Positions 28,566 to 37,523 are shown, numbered from the stretch's first letter. The stretch is DNA of 64,000 nt from Streptomyces diacarni (GCF_003323715.1 NZ_QOIN01000040.1:1-64000), one strand, 5' to 3'. Made by a program: numbers and translations. The notes: a model not told the origin generated them from the letters alone.

Positions 28566-29807
28566 ATGACGCACGCGATGACGAAGGGTTCGAACATCCA
28601 GCTGGAGACCACGGCCGTGCGTGCCGTGCTCTGCTGGGCGCCTGGTACCGGCGTGCCCGACGTCGATGCCTCAGCGCTGCTGCTGGGCGCGGACGGCCGG
28701 GTCAGAACCGACGACGACTTCGTCTTCTACAACCAGCCCCGGCACCCCTCGGGGCTGGTACGGCACCTCGCCAAGAAGCGCGAGCCGGAGGGGCTGCGGG
28801 ACACCGTAGAGGCGGACCTGGCGGCCCTGGACGAGACCGTGGACCGCGTACTGCTGGCCGCCTCAGCGGACGGCGGCACCTTCGCCGCCGTCCGCGGACT
28901 GCGACTACTGCTGCACGACGCGGGGGCGCGGAACGGCACGGCGGACAGCGCCGCCGGCACGGGAGGGAGCGCGCACATGGACGGCACGGCAGGGGCACAG
29001 CTGCTGGCACGCTTCGACATCGAACCGGAGACCGGCGCGGAGACGGCCATGGTCTGCGGCGAGCTGTACCGGCGCGGCGACGGATGGAAGTTCCGGGCCC
29101 TCGGACAGGGGTACGACACGGGGCTGATCGGCCTCGCCACTCAGTTCGGCATCTCCGTGGACGAGACGGACGACGCCGGGGGGAACACACCGGGACAGGC
29201 CCGGCGCCCCGAGCGGGACCCCGACGCCACGGTCGCCCACGTACCAGGCCCCGACACCGCCGGCGCTGACGACTTCGCCCTGCGGCCGCCCGCCGGCACC
29301 GTCCCCCAGCCTCCGCCGGAACCGCACCCAGAACCCTCACCGCACCCGGTGCCGCCCGAGCCGCAGCCCGAACCCTCGCCCCGGCCCGAGCCCGGGCCGC
29401 CGCCCGGACCTCCAGGACCCGGGCCCCGACCCGAGCCGGTGCCGCCGGGACCGCCGCCGGGGCCCACCCCGGGCCCCGGCCCCGCGCCCGACCCGGGCCC
29501 GCCCCCGCAGCCGCCCTCCCCCGAACCGCCGCAGCCCACCCCGCAGCCGGACCCGGCGGGGGTGGCGGCGGGAGTCGCCACGGCGTCCCTGCCGCCGCAG
29601 GGAGCCCCGCCGTTCGGTCCGCAGGGCGCCAGGTCCATCCCGGCCCCGCCCGCCCACCAACCCGCCTACGGCTACCCCCAGCCGCCCCAGCAGCCTCCGA
29701 CGACCCAGCCTGCGTACGGTTACCCCCAGCCCACCTACGGTTACCCGCAGCCCGACCCGGCGTTCGCGCTGCCGCCCCAGGGGCCGCAGTTCCTCACCCA
29801 GCGCTGA
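28566..29807 (+). CDS. TerD-domain protein with long proline-rich tail
   Basis: A 413-residue protein. Residues ~1-195 are a TerD domain ([61 protein letters not shown]), a Ca2+-binding beta-sandwich linked to tellurite, phage and stress responses. Residues ~235-340 are very rich in Pro/Glu/Gln ([18 protein letters not shown]). The C-terminus repeats YGYPQP. The tail is probably disordered and could mediate phase separation or scaffold binding. A CAGGAT box ends 6 nt before the ATG, with TTGTCG 18 bp upstream of it, implying a leaderless transcript divergent from the CitE-PRTase-HAD operon. Confidence 0.87.
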   Translation: MTHAMTKGSNIQLETTAVRAVLCWAPGTGVPDVDASALLLGADGRVRTDDDFVFYNQPRHPSGLVRHLAKKREPEGLRDTVEADLAALDETVDRVLLAASADGGTFAAVRGLRLLLHDAGARNGTADSAAGTGGSAHMDGTAGAQLLARFDIEPETGAETAMVCGELYRRGDGWKFRALGQGYDTGLIGLATQFGISVDETDDAGGNTPGQARRPERDPDATVAHVPGPDTAGADDFALRPPAGTVPQPPPEPHPEPSPHPVPPEPQPEPSPRPEPGPPPGPPGPGPRPEPVPPGPPPGPTPGPGPAPDPGPPPQPPSPEPPQPTPQPDPAGVAAGVATASLPPQGAPPFGPQGARSIPAPPAHQPAYGYPQPPQQPPTTQPAYGYPQPTYGYPQPDPAFALPPQGPQFLTQR

Positions 29808-29929
29808 GGGAGCCCACACGCGGGCGCGCGTCCTCACACGGACCGCGCATGAAAAGCCGAAGGGCCAGACTCACCAGCGCGTGAGGGAGCCCCCGGCCCG
29901 CCCGCACCAGCGTGAGGGCCCCGGCCAGC

Positions 29930-31409
29930 TTGGGTTCAAGGGGTCGTCGCAACACCACTTGGTTTCAGGTGGTGAGTAGATCACGTAGACGCTCGGCTGG
30001 GGTGTCCCAGCCGAGCGTCTTGCGTGGGCGGCCGTTGAGTTCCTGGGCGACGTGTTCGAGGTCTTCGGGACTGTGGACGCTGAGGTCGGTGCCTTTCGGG
30101 AAGTACTGGCGCAGGAGTCCGTTCGTGTTCTCGTTCGTGCCGCGTTGCCAGGGGCTGGCGGGGTCGCAGAAGTAGACGGGCATACCGGTGGCCATGCTGA
30201 ACTGCTTGTGGCGTGCCATCTCGCTGCCCTGGTCCCAGGTGAGGGAGCCGCGCAGGTGGGCGGGCAGGGTCTGGATCGTGGCAACGAGGCCGTCGCGGAC
30301 GGTCTCGGCGTCGTGGGTTCCGCCCGGCAGGTGGATCAGCATCGTGTAGCGGGTGCTGCGCTCGACCAGGGTGGCGATCGCGGAGCGCCCGCCCGCGCCG
30401 GTGATCAGGTCGCCTTCCCAGTGCCCGGGCACGGCCCGGTCCTCGACAGCGGCGGGACGGTCGCTGATCATCACCATCGGGTCGATGAACCGGGGCGTGC
30501 GCCGCTCGGGGTCCCGGCGTGGTTTGCGCCGGGACCGGTCGGAACGAACGGCGGCCTGCACTTCCCGCTTCAGGCCCCCGCGGGCCTGGAAATACAGCGC
30601 CTGGTAGACCGTCTCCACGCTCACCCGCATGCTCTCGTCGTCGGGATGTTCTCTGCGTAGAGCGTGGCAGATCTGCTCCGGTGACCACCGCTGACGCAGT
30701 CCGTCCTGGACGAAGCGGCGCAGCCCTCCCTCGCGCAGCAGCTTGCGCTCCTTGGGCCGGGGCCGGCGTGCTGCGGCGGCCCGGTGGGCGGCGTAGGCCT
30801 GGTAGTCCTCGCTGCCCGAGTTCGCGTCGATCTCCCGCTTGACCGTGCTCGCCGGCCCTCCCAGAGCACGCCCGATCGCCCTCAGAGACCGGCCCGCCGC
30901 GCGCAGATCACGGATCTGCTCACGCTCGGCGAGTGTCAGGAATCGCGGGTGAAGCTGCTTGTCCAGGGCCGCCAGGCCCACCGGTGCCGTGGTCACACCG
31001 CACATCGTGACGGTCCCGGTGATGTAGTCGACACGGCGGCCGTCAGCGTAAGTGCGCGTGGTGGCGGTCTTCTTCACGCCCCAGTCCCAGTCCTTGGCCG
31101 TGCGCTCATTCACACCGACCCGCCGGGCAGCAACCCGGCGTGCGACACCGACGGCCCGAAGCCGCTCGTACTCGTCGCGCCCAGGGTGCCGCCGCGGCAG
31201 GCGCACCGAGGTCCGTCCGGCCTTCCGGGACCAGCCGAAGGCGGTATTCCGGTTCACCCCCAGCTCACGCGCCACCACGGTCACGTTCCCCACTGCATCC
31301 AGCCGCGCAAGAAAACGCTCCCTCATCCCCGCAAGATCATCGCGTCCCACAACCACGGTCCTCACAACTCCCACAGAACGCGGGTGTTGCGAGGACCGTT
31401 AGAACCCAA
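29930..31409. mobile_element. IS30-family insertion sequence, complete
   Basis: A 1480-bp element bounded by 27-bp imperfect terminal inverted repeats (29930-29956, starting TTGGGTTCAAGG; and 31383-31409). The repeats match at 23 of 27 positions. A 2-bp GC occurs on each side (29928-29929 and 31410-31411), consistent with the short target duplications of IS30. It carries one intact transposase on the minus strand. Boundaries were set by eye. Extending outward gives a further 15-bp match, which I attribute to the palindromic target. Confidence 0.85.
29965..31374 (-). CDS. IS30-family transposase
   Basis: A 469-residue DDE transposase, intact. The N-terminal ~130 residues contain a helix-turn-helix (VARELGVNRNTAFGWSRKAG) and are longer than in classical IS30. 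A second HTH follows near 145-185 (LTLAEREQIRDLRAAGRS). The catalytic core shows the three acids: first Asp in GHWEGDLITGAGG, second in LTWDQGSEMARH, Glu in WQRGTNENTNGLLRQYFPKG. It would catalyse copy-out/paste-in of this element. The start at 31374 lies 9 bp inside the right inverted repeat. An internal Met (MRERFLARLDAVG) is an alternative. Confidence 0.93.
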   Translation of the reverse strand: MGVVRTVVVGRDDLAGMRERFLARLDAVGNVTVVARELGVNRNTAFGWSRKAGRTSVRLPRRHPGRDEYERLRAVGVARRVAARRVGVNERTAKDWDWGVKKTATTRTYADGRRVDYITGTVTMCGVTTAPVGLAALDKQLHPRFLTLAEREQIRDLRAAGRSLRAIGRALGGPASTVKREIDANSGSEDYQAYAAHRAAAARRPRPKERKLLREGGLRRFVQDGLRQRWSPEQICHALRREHPDDESMRVSVETVYQALYFQARGGLKREVQAAVRSDRSRRKPRRDPERRTPRFIDPMVMISDRPAAVEDRAVPGHWEGDLITGAGGRSAIATLVERSTRYTMLIHLPGGTHDAETVRDGLVATIQTLPAHLRGSLTWDQGSEMARHKQFSMATGMPVYFCDPASPWQRGTNENTNGLLRQYFPKGTDLSVHSPEDLEHVAQELNGRPRKTLGWDTPAERLRDLLTT

Positions 31410-31442
31410 GCAGTACCGGCCGGGGCCCTCACGTGTTCCGTA

Positions 31443-31474
31443 CCGCCCGTGCCTCAGGCCGCCCGTGCCTCAGA
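31443..31474. repeat. 16-bp tandem duplication spanning the TerD-like stop codon
   Basis: CCGCCCGTGCCTCAG occurs twice in tandem (31443-31457 and 31459-31473). The second copy contains the stop codon of the TerD-like gene. A small duplication next to the IS30 insertion site. Confidence 0.7.
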
Positions 31475-32228
31475 CCTTCTGCGTCTTGTAGCCCCGGCCC
31501 CACTGGAGACCCCAGCCGTAGAGCCGGTCCAGCTCGGCCTGGAAACCGTAGACATAGCGCACCTCGCGCCGCACCCGCAGCTCCCCCTTGACGTTCTCCA
31601 TCAGCAGCACGGCACACGAACGCGCCTGCGGGGCCCGCTCGTCCAGCCCGACCTCCACACGGGGGCCGTTGCTGGGGAAGATCGAGACGATGGCGTGCGT
31701 ACGGTCGAACGCCGGGGTGCCGTCGTAGATGTAGACGAAGAACAGCAGCCGCCTGATCTCGTCCTTGTGGTCGAGGTTGATGTAGATCGTCTCGCCCGAC
31801 GGCGAGCCGAACCGGTCGTCGCCGGTGAGCTTGACGTAGGGCGGCGCGTTCCAGTCCCCCAGGAAGTTGCCGAGCGGCTGGACGACGCCCTTGCTGCCGT
31901 CCACCAACTCGTACATGCACGCCAGGTCGAGGTCGACGTTGACGACCCCCTGGGTGTGCCCCTGCACGGCGTGCGGCCTCAGCGCCCGCAGGGGATGCCG
32001 CAGCGAGCCTCTGCTCCGGGAGCGCCCGTCCAGATCCGAACTGCGCATCCGCCACGACAGATTGACCCGCATGCTGCCGCTGTCCGCACCCTGCTTGGTC
32101 AGCGACAGCTCGGAGTGCCGTTTGGTCAGCTCCACCGCGTACGTCGAAGGACCACCGACCGTGTCGAACTTCGGTCCGCGCCGGGACATGCCCACACCGC
32201 GCCGCCAGTTCTCCCACAGGGAGACCAT
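31470..32228 (-). CDS. TerD-family protein (divergent)
   Basis: A 252-residue soluble protein related to TerD/TerA. It has SRRGPKFDTVGGPSTYAVEL at the N-terminus, a VNVDLDLACMYELVDG block like the TerD DxDAS strand region, GDDRFGSPSGETIYINLDHK, and LLFFVYIYDGTPAFD. The canonical Ca2+-site acids are only partly conserved. The start is set at MVSLWENWRRG (32228) with a GGAG-like site upstream; a longer reading is possible. It lies 129 bp downstream of the DUF475 gene on the same strand and was probably the end gene of that unit before IS30 landed in its terminator. Confidence 0.8.
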   Translation of the reverse strand: MVSLWENWRRGVGMSRRGPKFDTVGGPSTYAVELTKRHSELSLTKQGADSGSMRVNLSWRMRSSDLDGRSRSRGSLRHPLRALRPHAVQGHTQGVVNVDLDLACMYELVDGSKGVVQPLGNFLGDWNAPPYVKLTGDDRFGSPSGETIYINLDHKDEIRRLLFFVYIYDGTPAFDRTHAIVSIFPSNGPRVEVGLDERAPQARSCAVLLMENVKGELRVRREVRYVYGFQAELDRLYGWGLQWGRGYKTQKV

Positions 32229-32357
32229 CCCGCACCCCCAACTCCTGCTCGGAACGCCCACTCACGCCACGGGGCGGCTCCGGGGCGCGCGGCACCCGAC
32301 AGGGTCCGCACCACCACGAAGCCGCCCCGCTGGGAGCGTTCCTCGTTCTTCAGCCGG

Positions 32358-33512
32358 TCACACGCGCGAGGCCGCCTCGGATTGCTCGCTCTCGTCCCCG
32401 TCGCCGCCTTCTCCCCCAGCAGCCTCGATGGCACGGTTGCGCCGCACCGAGGACCAGAACGACAGGGCGATGAGTACGACACCGACCAGACCGGTGATCA
32501 CCTCGTTGATCTGGAACTTGATCGTGACGAGCAGGATGACGGACAGGGCACCGATGGCGTAGTGCGCGCCGTGCTCCAGGTAGACGTAGTCGTCCAGCGT
32601 CCCCTGGCGCACCAGGTAGACCGTGAGCGACCTGACGTACATCGCGCCGATACCCAGACCCAGCGCCATCCAGAAGATGTGGTTGGTGACCGCGAAGGCG
32701 CCGATGACCCCGTCGAAGGAGAACGAGGCGTCCAGCACCTCCAGGTAGAGGAACATGAAGAAGGCGGCCTTGCCCGCCAGCCCGACGGCCGTCGGCTTCT
32801 TCCCCGCGCGCTCGGCCGCTTCCTCCTCTTCCTGCTCGCGCTCCTCTTCCTCTTCCAGCTTGTCCTCGAAGTGCCCGGAGAGGCCTCCGACGATCAGATA
32901 CGTGATCAAGCCCGCGATACCGGCGAGCAGCACCGTGCCGGACTTGTCGGCGTGCGCGCCGGCGTGCTGGTGGGCCGCGGTGGCCAGAGTGGTGGCGGCC
33001 ACCAGCAGCGCGATCAGCGCGATGCAGACGGAGAGGCCGTTGATCTTCCCGAGCCGTGAGAGCGGGCGCTCCAGCCAGCTGATCCACGCGTGTTCGCGCT
33101 CGTCGAAGATGAAGTCCAGGAAGATCATCAGCAGGAACATCCCGCCGAACGCGGCGATGGCCGGATGCGCGTCCGTGACCAGCTGCTCATAGTGGTCCGG
33201 ATTGTCGAGCGCGACCTGCACGGCCTCGATCGGGCCTACCTGGGCGGTGATCGCGACGATAATGACCGGAAAGACCAGCCGCATGCCGAATACCGCGATA
33301 AGAATGCCGACCGTGAGGAAGATCTTCTGCCAGAAGGCGTTCATCTTCTTCAGCACGCCGGCGTTGACGACCGCGTTGTCGAACGACAGCGAGATCTCCA
33401 GGATGGACAGGATCGCCACGAGGGCGAACGCCTCCCACCCCCAGAAGAACGCCGCTGCGGCAAGTCCGACGGCTGTCACGCCGAAGGACCAGCCAAAGGT
33501 TTTCAGGAGCAC
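32358..33512 (-). CDS. DUF475 (TerC-like) integral membrane protein
   Basis: A 384-residue polytopic protein of the DUF475/TerC superfamily. The signature acids within helices are ILSILEISLSFDNAVVNAGV near residue 40 and YLEVLDASFSFDGVIGAFAV near residue 260, a symmetric pair as in TerC. A highly charged cytosolic loop (EDKLEEEEEREQEEEEAAER) separates the halves. TerC relatives handle metal ions, notably Mn2+ in some bacteria, and associate with TerD proteins at the membrane. It starts with GTG. It lies between TerD-type genes, supporting a membrane-anchored Ter complex. Confidence 0.88.
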   Translation of the reverse strand: MLLKTFGWSFGVTAVGLAAAAFFWGWEAFALVAILSILEISLSFDNAVVNAGVLKKMNAFWQKIFLTVGILIAVFGMRLVFPVIIVAITAQVGPIEAVQVALDNPDHYEQLVTDAHPAIAAFGGMFLLMIFLDFIFDEREHAWISWLERPLSRLGKINGLSVCIALIALLVAATTLATAAHQHAGAHADKSGTVLLAGIAGLITYLIVGGLSGHFEDKLEEEEEREQEEEEAAERAGKKPTAVGLAGKAAFFMFLYLEVLDASFSFDGVIGAFAVTNHIFWMALGLGIGAMYVRSLTVYLVRQGTLDDYVYLEHGAHYAIGALSVILLVTIKFQINEVITGLVGVVLIALSFWSSVRRNRAIEAAGGEGGDGDESEQSEAASRV

Positions 33513-33665
33513 TGGCTTCCCAATCCGGTATCCGGTCTACGTGTGTTCACAAAACGCCATGACGGCCGAGCCGACCGTGACGACAAAAGCGCCCGAAGAC
33601 GACAGAGATGCCCAAGACGACCAAGGCCTCGAAGACGACCAGGGCGTCGAAGACATCAACGGCGC

Positions 33666-34244
33666 TCAGGCGACATTGACGCCGAAGTCTAGAGCGATGC
33701 CCCGCAGCCCTGAGGCGTAACCCTGGCCGACTGCACGGAATTTCCACTCTCCGTTATAGCGATAGAGCTCCCCGAAGATCATCGCCGTCTCCGAGGACGC
33801 GTCCTCCGTCAGGTCGTAACGGGCCAGCTCCACACCGTCAGCCTGATTGACGACCCGGATGTAGGCGTCGGTGACCTGCCCGAAGGCCTGGTGGCGGTTC
33901 TCCGCGTCATAGATCGAGACGGGGAAGACCACCTTGTCGACCTGGGCGGGGACCAGCGACAGGTCCACCAGGACCGTCTCGTCGTCCCCACCGCCCGTGC
34001 CACCGACCAGCTCGTCGCCGGTGTGCTCCACAGAGCCCTCGGGGCTCTTGAGGTTGTTGTAGAAGATGAAGTACTCGTCACCCATGACCCGGCCGCCCGA
34101 GCACAACAGCGCACTGGCGTCGAGGTCGAAATCAGCACCCGTCGTGGAACGGGCCTTCCAGCCGAGACCGATCTGCACCTGGGTCAGATTCGGTGCGGCC
34201 TTCGAGAGGGAGACGTTTCCCCCCTTGGCGAGCGTCACGCTCAT
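33666..34244 (-). CDS. TerD-family tellurium resistance protein
   Basis: A 192-residue canonical TerD protein ([79 protein letters not shown]). The DFDLDASA and following acidic clusters (GGGDDETVLVDL) are the Ca2+-binding residues. It is about three-quarters identical, by eye, to the next TerD gene 357 bp upstream, so they are recent paralogues. The ATG is at 34244 with GAGAGGAAC upstream. Family role: calcium-linked stress response, tellurite tolerance and, in Streptomyces, differentiation. Confidence 0.93.
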   Translation of the reverse strand: MSVTLAKGGNVSLSKAAPNLTQVQIGLGWKARSTTGADFDLDASALLCSGGRVMGDEYFIFYNNLKSPEGSVEHTGDELVGGTGGGDDETVLVDLSLVPAQVDKVVFPVSIYDAENRHQAFGQVTDAYIRVVNQADGVELARYDLTEDASSETAMIFGELYRYNGEWKFRAVGQGYASGLRGIALDFGVNVA

Positions 34245-34601
34245 GTTCGATGTTCCTCTCCCCGGCTCTTCCGGCTTAGCCCCGGCTCTCCCGTTCCCGG
34301 CCCACGGCCGGCTTTTCCCGTCTCCCGACCCACAGCCGGAGCGGCGTTCGCGTCTTCGGCCCCACACTCGTTGCGGCGCCTGCGCCTCCCGGCCACTTCG
34401 GCCCACTCCGGTCCGCGTGCGGCCGGAGCGAGCGGTGCCCCACGGTGCCCCGTGGGTGCCCTCAGTGTGTCCGTACCAGCGGGCGCCGCACACCTCCCGG
34501 TTACGGAAGCCTGCGGCGCCCGTGGCTGCCGGTCCCTGGCAGCGCGCCCCGCCGGCCCGGCGCTCGGGCCCGCGGGGCGCGAGGTACCCGCCCTGGGTTC
34601 C
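34245..34601. other. Inter-terD spacer with hairpin (34480-34522)
   Basis: No gene is supported in these 357 bp. An 11-bp perfect stem (CGGGCGCCGCA / TGCGGCGCCCG, 21-nt loop) just downstream of the second terD gene is a likely terminator or attenuator, so each terD gene probably has its own promoter. Confidence 0.55.
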
Positions 34602-35177
34602 TCAGACGTTCACGCCGAAGTCCTGCGCGATACCGCGCAGGCCCGAGGCGTAGCCCTGGCCGATGGCGCGGAACTTCCACTCGGCACCGTGCCGGTAGAG
34701 CTCCCCGAAGACCATGGCCGTCTCGGTCGACGCGTCCTCGCTGAGGTCGTAGCGCGCCAGCTCGTTGTTGTCCGCCTGGTTGACGACGCGGATGTAGGCG
34801 TTGCGCACCTGGCCGAAGCTCTGCTGACGGCTCTCCGCCTCGTAGATCGAGACGGGAAAGACGATCTTGTCGACGTCGGCAGGCACTCCCGCGAGGTTCA
34901 CCTTGATGACCTCGTCGTCGCCTTCGCCCTCACCGGTGAGGTTGTCACCGGTGTGCTCGACCGAGCCGTCGGGGCTCTTGAGATTGTTGAAGAACACGAA
35001 GTTCTGGTCGCTGCCGACCTTGCCCTCCGGATTCGTCAGCAGGGCGCTCGCGTCGAGGTCGAAATCGGCGCCGGTCGTCGTACGCGCGTCCCAGCCCAGA
35101 CCGACGATGACCGCCGTCAGGTTCGGGGCCTCCTTGGTCAGCGAGACGTTGCCGCCCTTGCTGAGGCTGACTCCCAC
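34602..35177 (-). CDS. TerD-family tellurium resistance protein (second copy)
   Basis: A 191-residue canonical TerD protein ([70 protein letters not shown]). All calcium-site acids are present. The GTG start has an excellent AGGAGGA 4-5 nt upstream, the strongest ribosome-binding site of the TerD genes here. It is probably the most highly expressed and heads the minus-strand Ter set. It is 206 bp from the AhpE-type peroxiredoxin gene. Confidence 0.93.
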   Translation of the reverse strand: MGVSLSKGGNVSLTKEAPNLTAVIVGLGWDARTTTGADFDLDASALLTNPEGKVGSDQNFVFFNNLKSPDGSVEHTGDNLTGEGEGDDEVIKVNLAGVPADVDKIVFPVSIYEAESRQQSFGQVRNAYIRVVNQADNNELARYDLSEDASTETAMVFGELYRHGAEWKFRAIGQGYASGLRGIAQDFGVNV

Positions 35178-35383
35178 GAGTCCTCCTGGTCAGTTGTTCG
35201 TGAGGAGCACTGCGTGCCCCCGTTTTCGGATGCCGTCAGATCAACGATTCGATCCTAGTGAGCGGTTCCCCGGGACACAGCCCTCTTATCGAGCTGATCC
35301 GGGTTGCACCGGGCGTCACCGGGGGCGCCCGGAAGCGCCGTCCCGCGCGGCGGGACGGCAGTGGCGTGCGGTGACGCACGTAC

Positions 35384-35842
35384 TCAGAGGCTCTCGAGAG
35401 CCTTGACGTAGTCGTTGAGGTCCCGCGCGTCGGGCAGACCGTTCACCACGGTCCAGCGGACGACGCCCTCCTTGTCGATGACGAAAGTGCCGCGCACCGC
35501 GCAGCCCTTCTCCTCGTCGAAGACGCCATAGGCGCGCGAGGCCTCACCGTGCGGCCAGAAGTCCGACAGCAACGGGTACTCCAGACCCTCCTGCTCCGCG
35601 AAGACGCGCAGCGCGAAGGGTGAGTCGTTGGACACCGCGAGCAGCTGCACGTCGTCGTTGACGAACTGCGGCAGCTCGTCCCGCAGGGCGCACAGCTCAC
35701 CGGTGCACACCCCGGTGAAGGCGAAGGGGTAGAAGAGCAGGACGACGTTCTTCTTGCCCTGGAAGTCCGAGAGCCGCACGGCCTGGCCGTGCTGGTCCTT
35801 GAGCTCGATGTCGGGGGCCTTGGTGCCGGCCTCGATCGCCAT
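35384..35842 (-). CDS. AhpE-type 1-Cys peroxiredoxin
   Basis: A 152-residue thioredoxin-fold peroxidase. The peroxidatic site is PFAFTGVCTGELCALRD, with Cys46 and Thr43, and the conserved Arg follows in the third strand. AhpE in actinobacteria reduces peroxides and peroxynitrite and is recycled by mycothiol/mycoredoxin. A second Cys51 lies close by, and the enzyme may form an intramolecular disulfide. The ATG (35842) is preferred over a GTG 6 nt upstream because AAGGGA is better spaced. Its position between TerD genes and DUF3052/aceE is the conserved Streptomyces arrangement as I recall it. Confidence 0.9.
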   Translation of the reverse strand: MAIEAGTKAPDIELKDQHGQAVRLSDFQGKKNVVLLFYPFAFTGVCTGELCALRDELPQFVNDDVQLLAVSNDSPFALRVFAEQEGLEYPLLSDFWPHGEASRAYGVFDEEKGCAVRGTFVIDKEGVVRWTVVNGLPDARDLNDYVKALESL

Positions 35843-35959
35843 TGGCACATTCCCTTCGGTGGACGGGACACAGTTGCCCCCACCCTATGCACCAGCCCGT
35901 GACCGCCGGGCGGCGGTCACGGGACGGAGGGGCGGCAGCCCCGGTCCCCCCGGGCTGCC

Positions 35960-36330
35960 GCCCCGGGCGAGGTCTTGCTGTCGCGGCCTAGCGGGGCCTG
36001 GCTTGCCACCAGGGGGCCGCTGCCACCTGGGGCGGGGCACTGGCTTGCCACCGGGGACGCGGGCCGGTGGCTGCCCGGGGCGGGGTCAGGTTGCCGCCTG
36101 GCTGCCGTCCTGGGCGTGGTCTGGTTGCCGCCCGGGGGCCGCTGTCACCTGGGGCAAGGCCTGGCTTGCCACCCGGGACGCGGCCTGGTGACCGCCCCGA
36201 GACCGCACCCGGCTGCCGCCCGGGGACACGGGCTGGTTGCCGCCCCGGGCCGGACCCGGCTGCCGCCCGGGGCGGGCCTGGCTTGTCGTCCGGGACGCGG
36301 GCCGGTTGCCGCGCGGCGGCGCGGCCAGGG
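35960..36330. repeat. Degenerate ~22-bp tandem repeat array
   Basis: About 16 imperfect units of 17-24 bp, built on a pattern like GGnCTGGCTTGCCACCnGGG or GGnTGCCGCCCGGGG, run through this interval. Units such as GGCCTGGCTTGCCACC recur. Frames through it give Gly/Pro/Arg-rich nonsense without a clear start. It lies downstream of DUF3052 and upstream of the peroxiredoxin, both on the minus strand. It is likely non-coding, with potential for many small CCCGGG-type hairpins. Confidence 0.65.
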
Positions 36331-37085
36331 CCGGTGTCGGAGATCAGGCGCTGCGGAGCAGGGACCGGGCCGGCGCAGGTGACCGCGCGCCGCAGAGCAG
36401 AGATCGAGAAGGGTGCCGGAGCCGCACGCTCGCAAGTTGCAGTCGGGGCGGGAGGGCGCAGCCTCGGGGCGGCTCGGGTGCTCGGCGGCAGAGCCTCGGT
36501 GGGCGGGCAGCCCTGGCCCGCGCTCCGGCCCGACCCTGTACTCGCGCCGAGCAGATGCTCACACCGAGCAGGTGCTCGCGCCTAGCGCGCTCGCGAGTGG
36601 GGCCCGGTGCCGGTCAACCCGCCGCCCCAGTCGGCGCGGGCCGGGCGTCCGGGGCACGCGCGAGGGAGCGCGGGCGCTGCCGGGTCGATCCGTGCCTCGT
36701 TCGAGTCACGGGGCGCCCGCACACGCGGGGCGCGCTCGACCACGGCGCGGACGGCCCGCGCGAAGCCGGCGCCTCAGCCTTCCGGAGGCCTCACCGCAGA
36801 TGCCCAGATGCCGGGCAGCGACTCGGGCCGGATCCGCTCAAGGATCCAGTGCCGGACCTCTCAAGGACAAAGGCACCGAAAGCGAAGCACCGCGACGTTC
36901 TGGTCACCACATGCTGTCTGGATGCAGGGGGCCGCCGCTCCAAGGCGCCGAGGTCCGTGGGGCTCGGGGCATACGTCGGGCCCCGGCGCGGCGCGGAGGG
37001 ATCCGAGCCGCACCGGGGCCGGCCGCGTGCACGGACATGCACAGGGCGGGGTGCCCGCGGCGACGGGGCGCTGTCGCGCCGTCGC
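36331..37085. other. 755-bp region without a supportable gene
   Basis: Several long open frames cross it on both strands, but none has family resemblance, a good ribosome-binding site or normal codon bias. They are the usual GC-rich shadows. Together with the repeat array this makes an unusual 1.1-kb gap for Streptomyces. It could hold a small RNA or long 3' untranslated sequence of the DUF3052 gene; nothing specific is visible. Confidence 0.5.
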
Positions 37086-37523
37086 TCAGCGCTTGTTCGG
37101 AGCGCCCTTCGGGGTGACCAGGCGGCTGCCCGTCCAGTCCTTCGCCGCGTTGAAGCTCTTGGTCTGGGACAGGCCCGCGGTCTTGGACGCCTCGCCGATC
37201 TCACTGGGCTCGACGTAGCCCTCGCGCCCCGTCTTCGGGGTCAGCAGCCAGACGGGTGCGCCTTCGTCGATCATCGTGATCGCGTCCACCAGCGCGTCCG
37301 TCAGATCACCGTCCTCGTCGCGGAACCACAGCACCACGGCGTCGGCCACATCGTCGTACTCCTCGTCGACCAGCTCCGTGCCGGTGCTCTCCTCGATGGA
37401 CTCGCGGAGCTCCTGGTCGACGTCGTCGTCGTAGCCGATCTCCTGGACCACCTGTCCGGGCTGGAAACCCAGCCTTGCGGCGGGGTTGGTCCGCTCCTCC
37501 GCGTGGTCCGCGGTCGCGCTCAC
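37086..37523 (-). CDS. DUF3052 family protein
   Basis: A 145-residue acidic cytosolic protein matching DUF3052 (NPAARLGFQPGQVVQEIGYD; DAVVLWFRDEDGDLTDALVD; PVWLLTPKTGREGYVEPSEI; KDWTGSRLVTPK). The family is actinobacterial and has no confirmed biochemical role. GTG start at 37523 with GGAGG 8 nt upstream. It is divergent from aceE across 507 bp, a conserved neighbourhood in Streptomyces. Confidence 0.9.
   Translation of the reverse strand: MSATADHAEERTNPAARLGFQPGQVVQEIGYDDDVDQELRESIEESTGTELVDEEYDDVADAVVLWFRDEDGDLTDALVDAITMIDEGAPVWLLTPKTGREGYVEPSEIGEASKTAGLSQTKSFNAAKDWTGSRLVTPKGAPNKR

Larger units (their letters stand above)
29912..31432. other. Split hairpin: former bidirectional terminator interrupted by IS30
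   Basis: The 15-bp arm GTGAGGGCCCCGGCC (29912-29926) and its exact complement (31418-31432) flank the insertion sequence. Removing the element and one copy of the GC duplication joins them around a 9-nt loop, AGCAGTACC. This would be a strong hairpin midway between two convergent TerD genes (stops at 29807 and 31470), as expected of a shared terminator. Confidence 0.7.

Noticed and set aside
29912..31432. IS30 element with 40+-bp terminal repeats including GTGAGGGCCCCGGCC
   Set aside because: The outer 15-bp match is separated from the inner ends by unequal spacers and is better explained as the palindromic target. GC duplications place the ends at 29930 and 31409.
35960..36330. CRISPR array
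   Set aside because: The units are contiguous and degenerate, with no conserved repeat plus unique spacers and no cas genes.
35975..36585. Gly/Pro/Arg-rich open frames in the repeat array
   Set aside because: They reflect the degenerate DNA repeat. No ribosome-binding site, no family resemblance and no consistent frame.
36690..36740. T-loop-like GTTCGAGTC suggesting a tRNA
   Set aside because: No acceptor, D-arm or anticodon arm could be folded around it.
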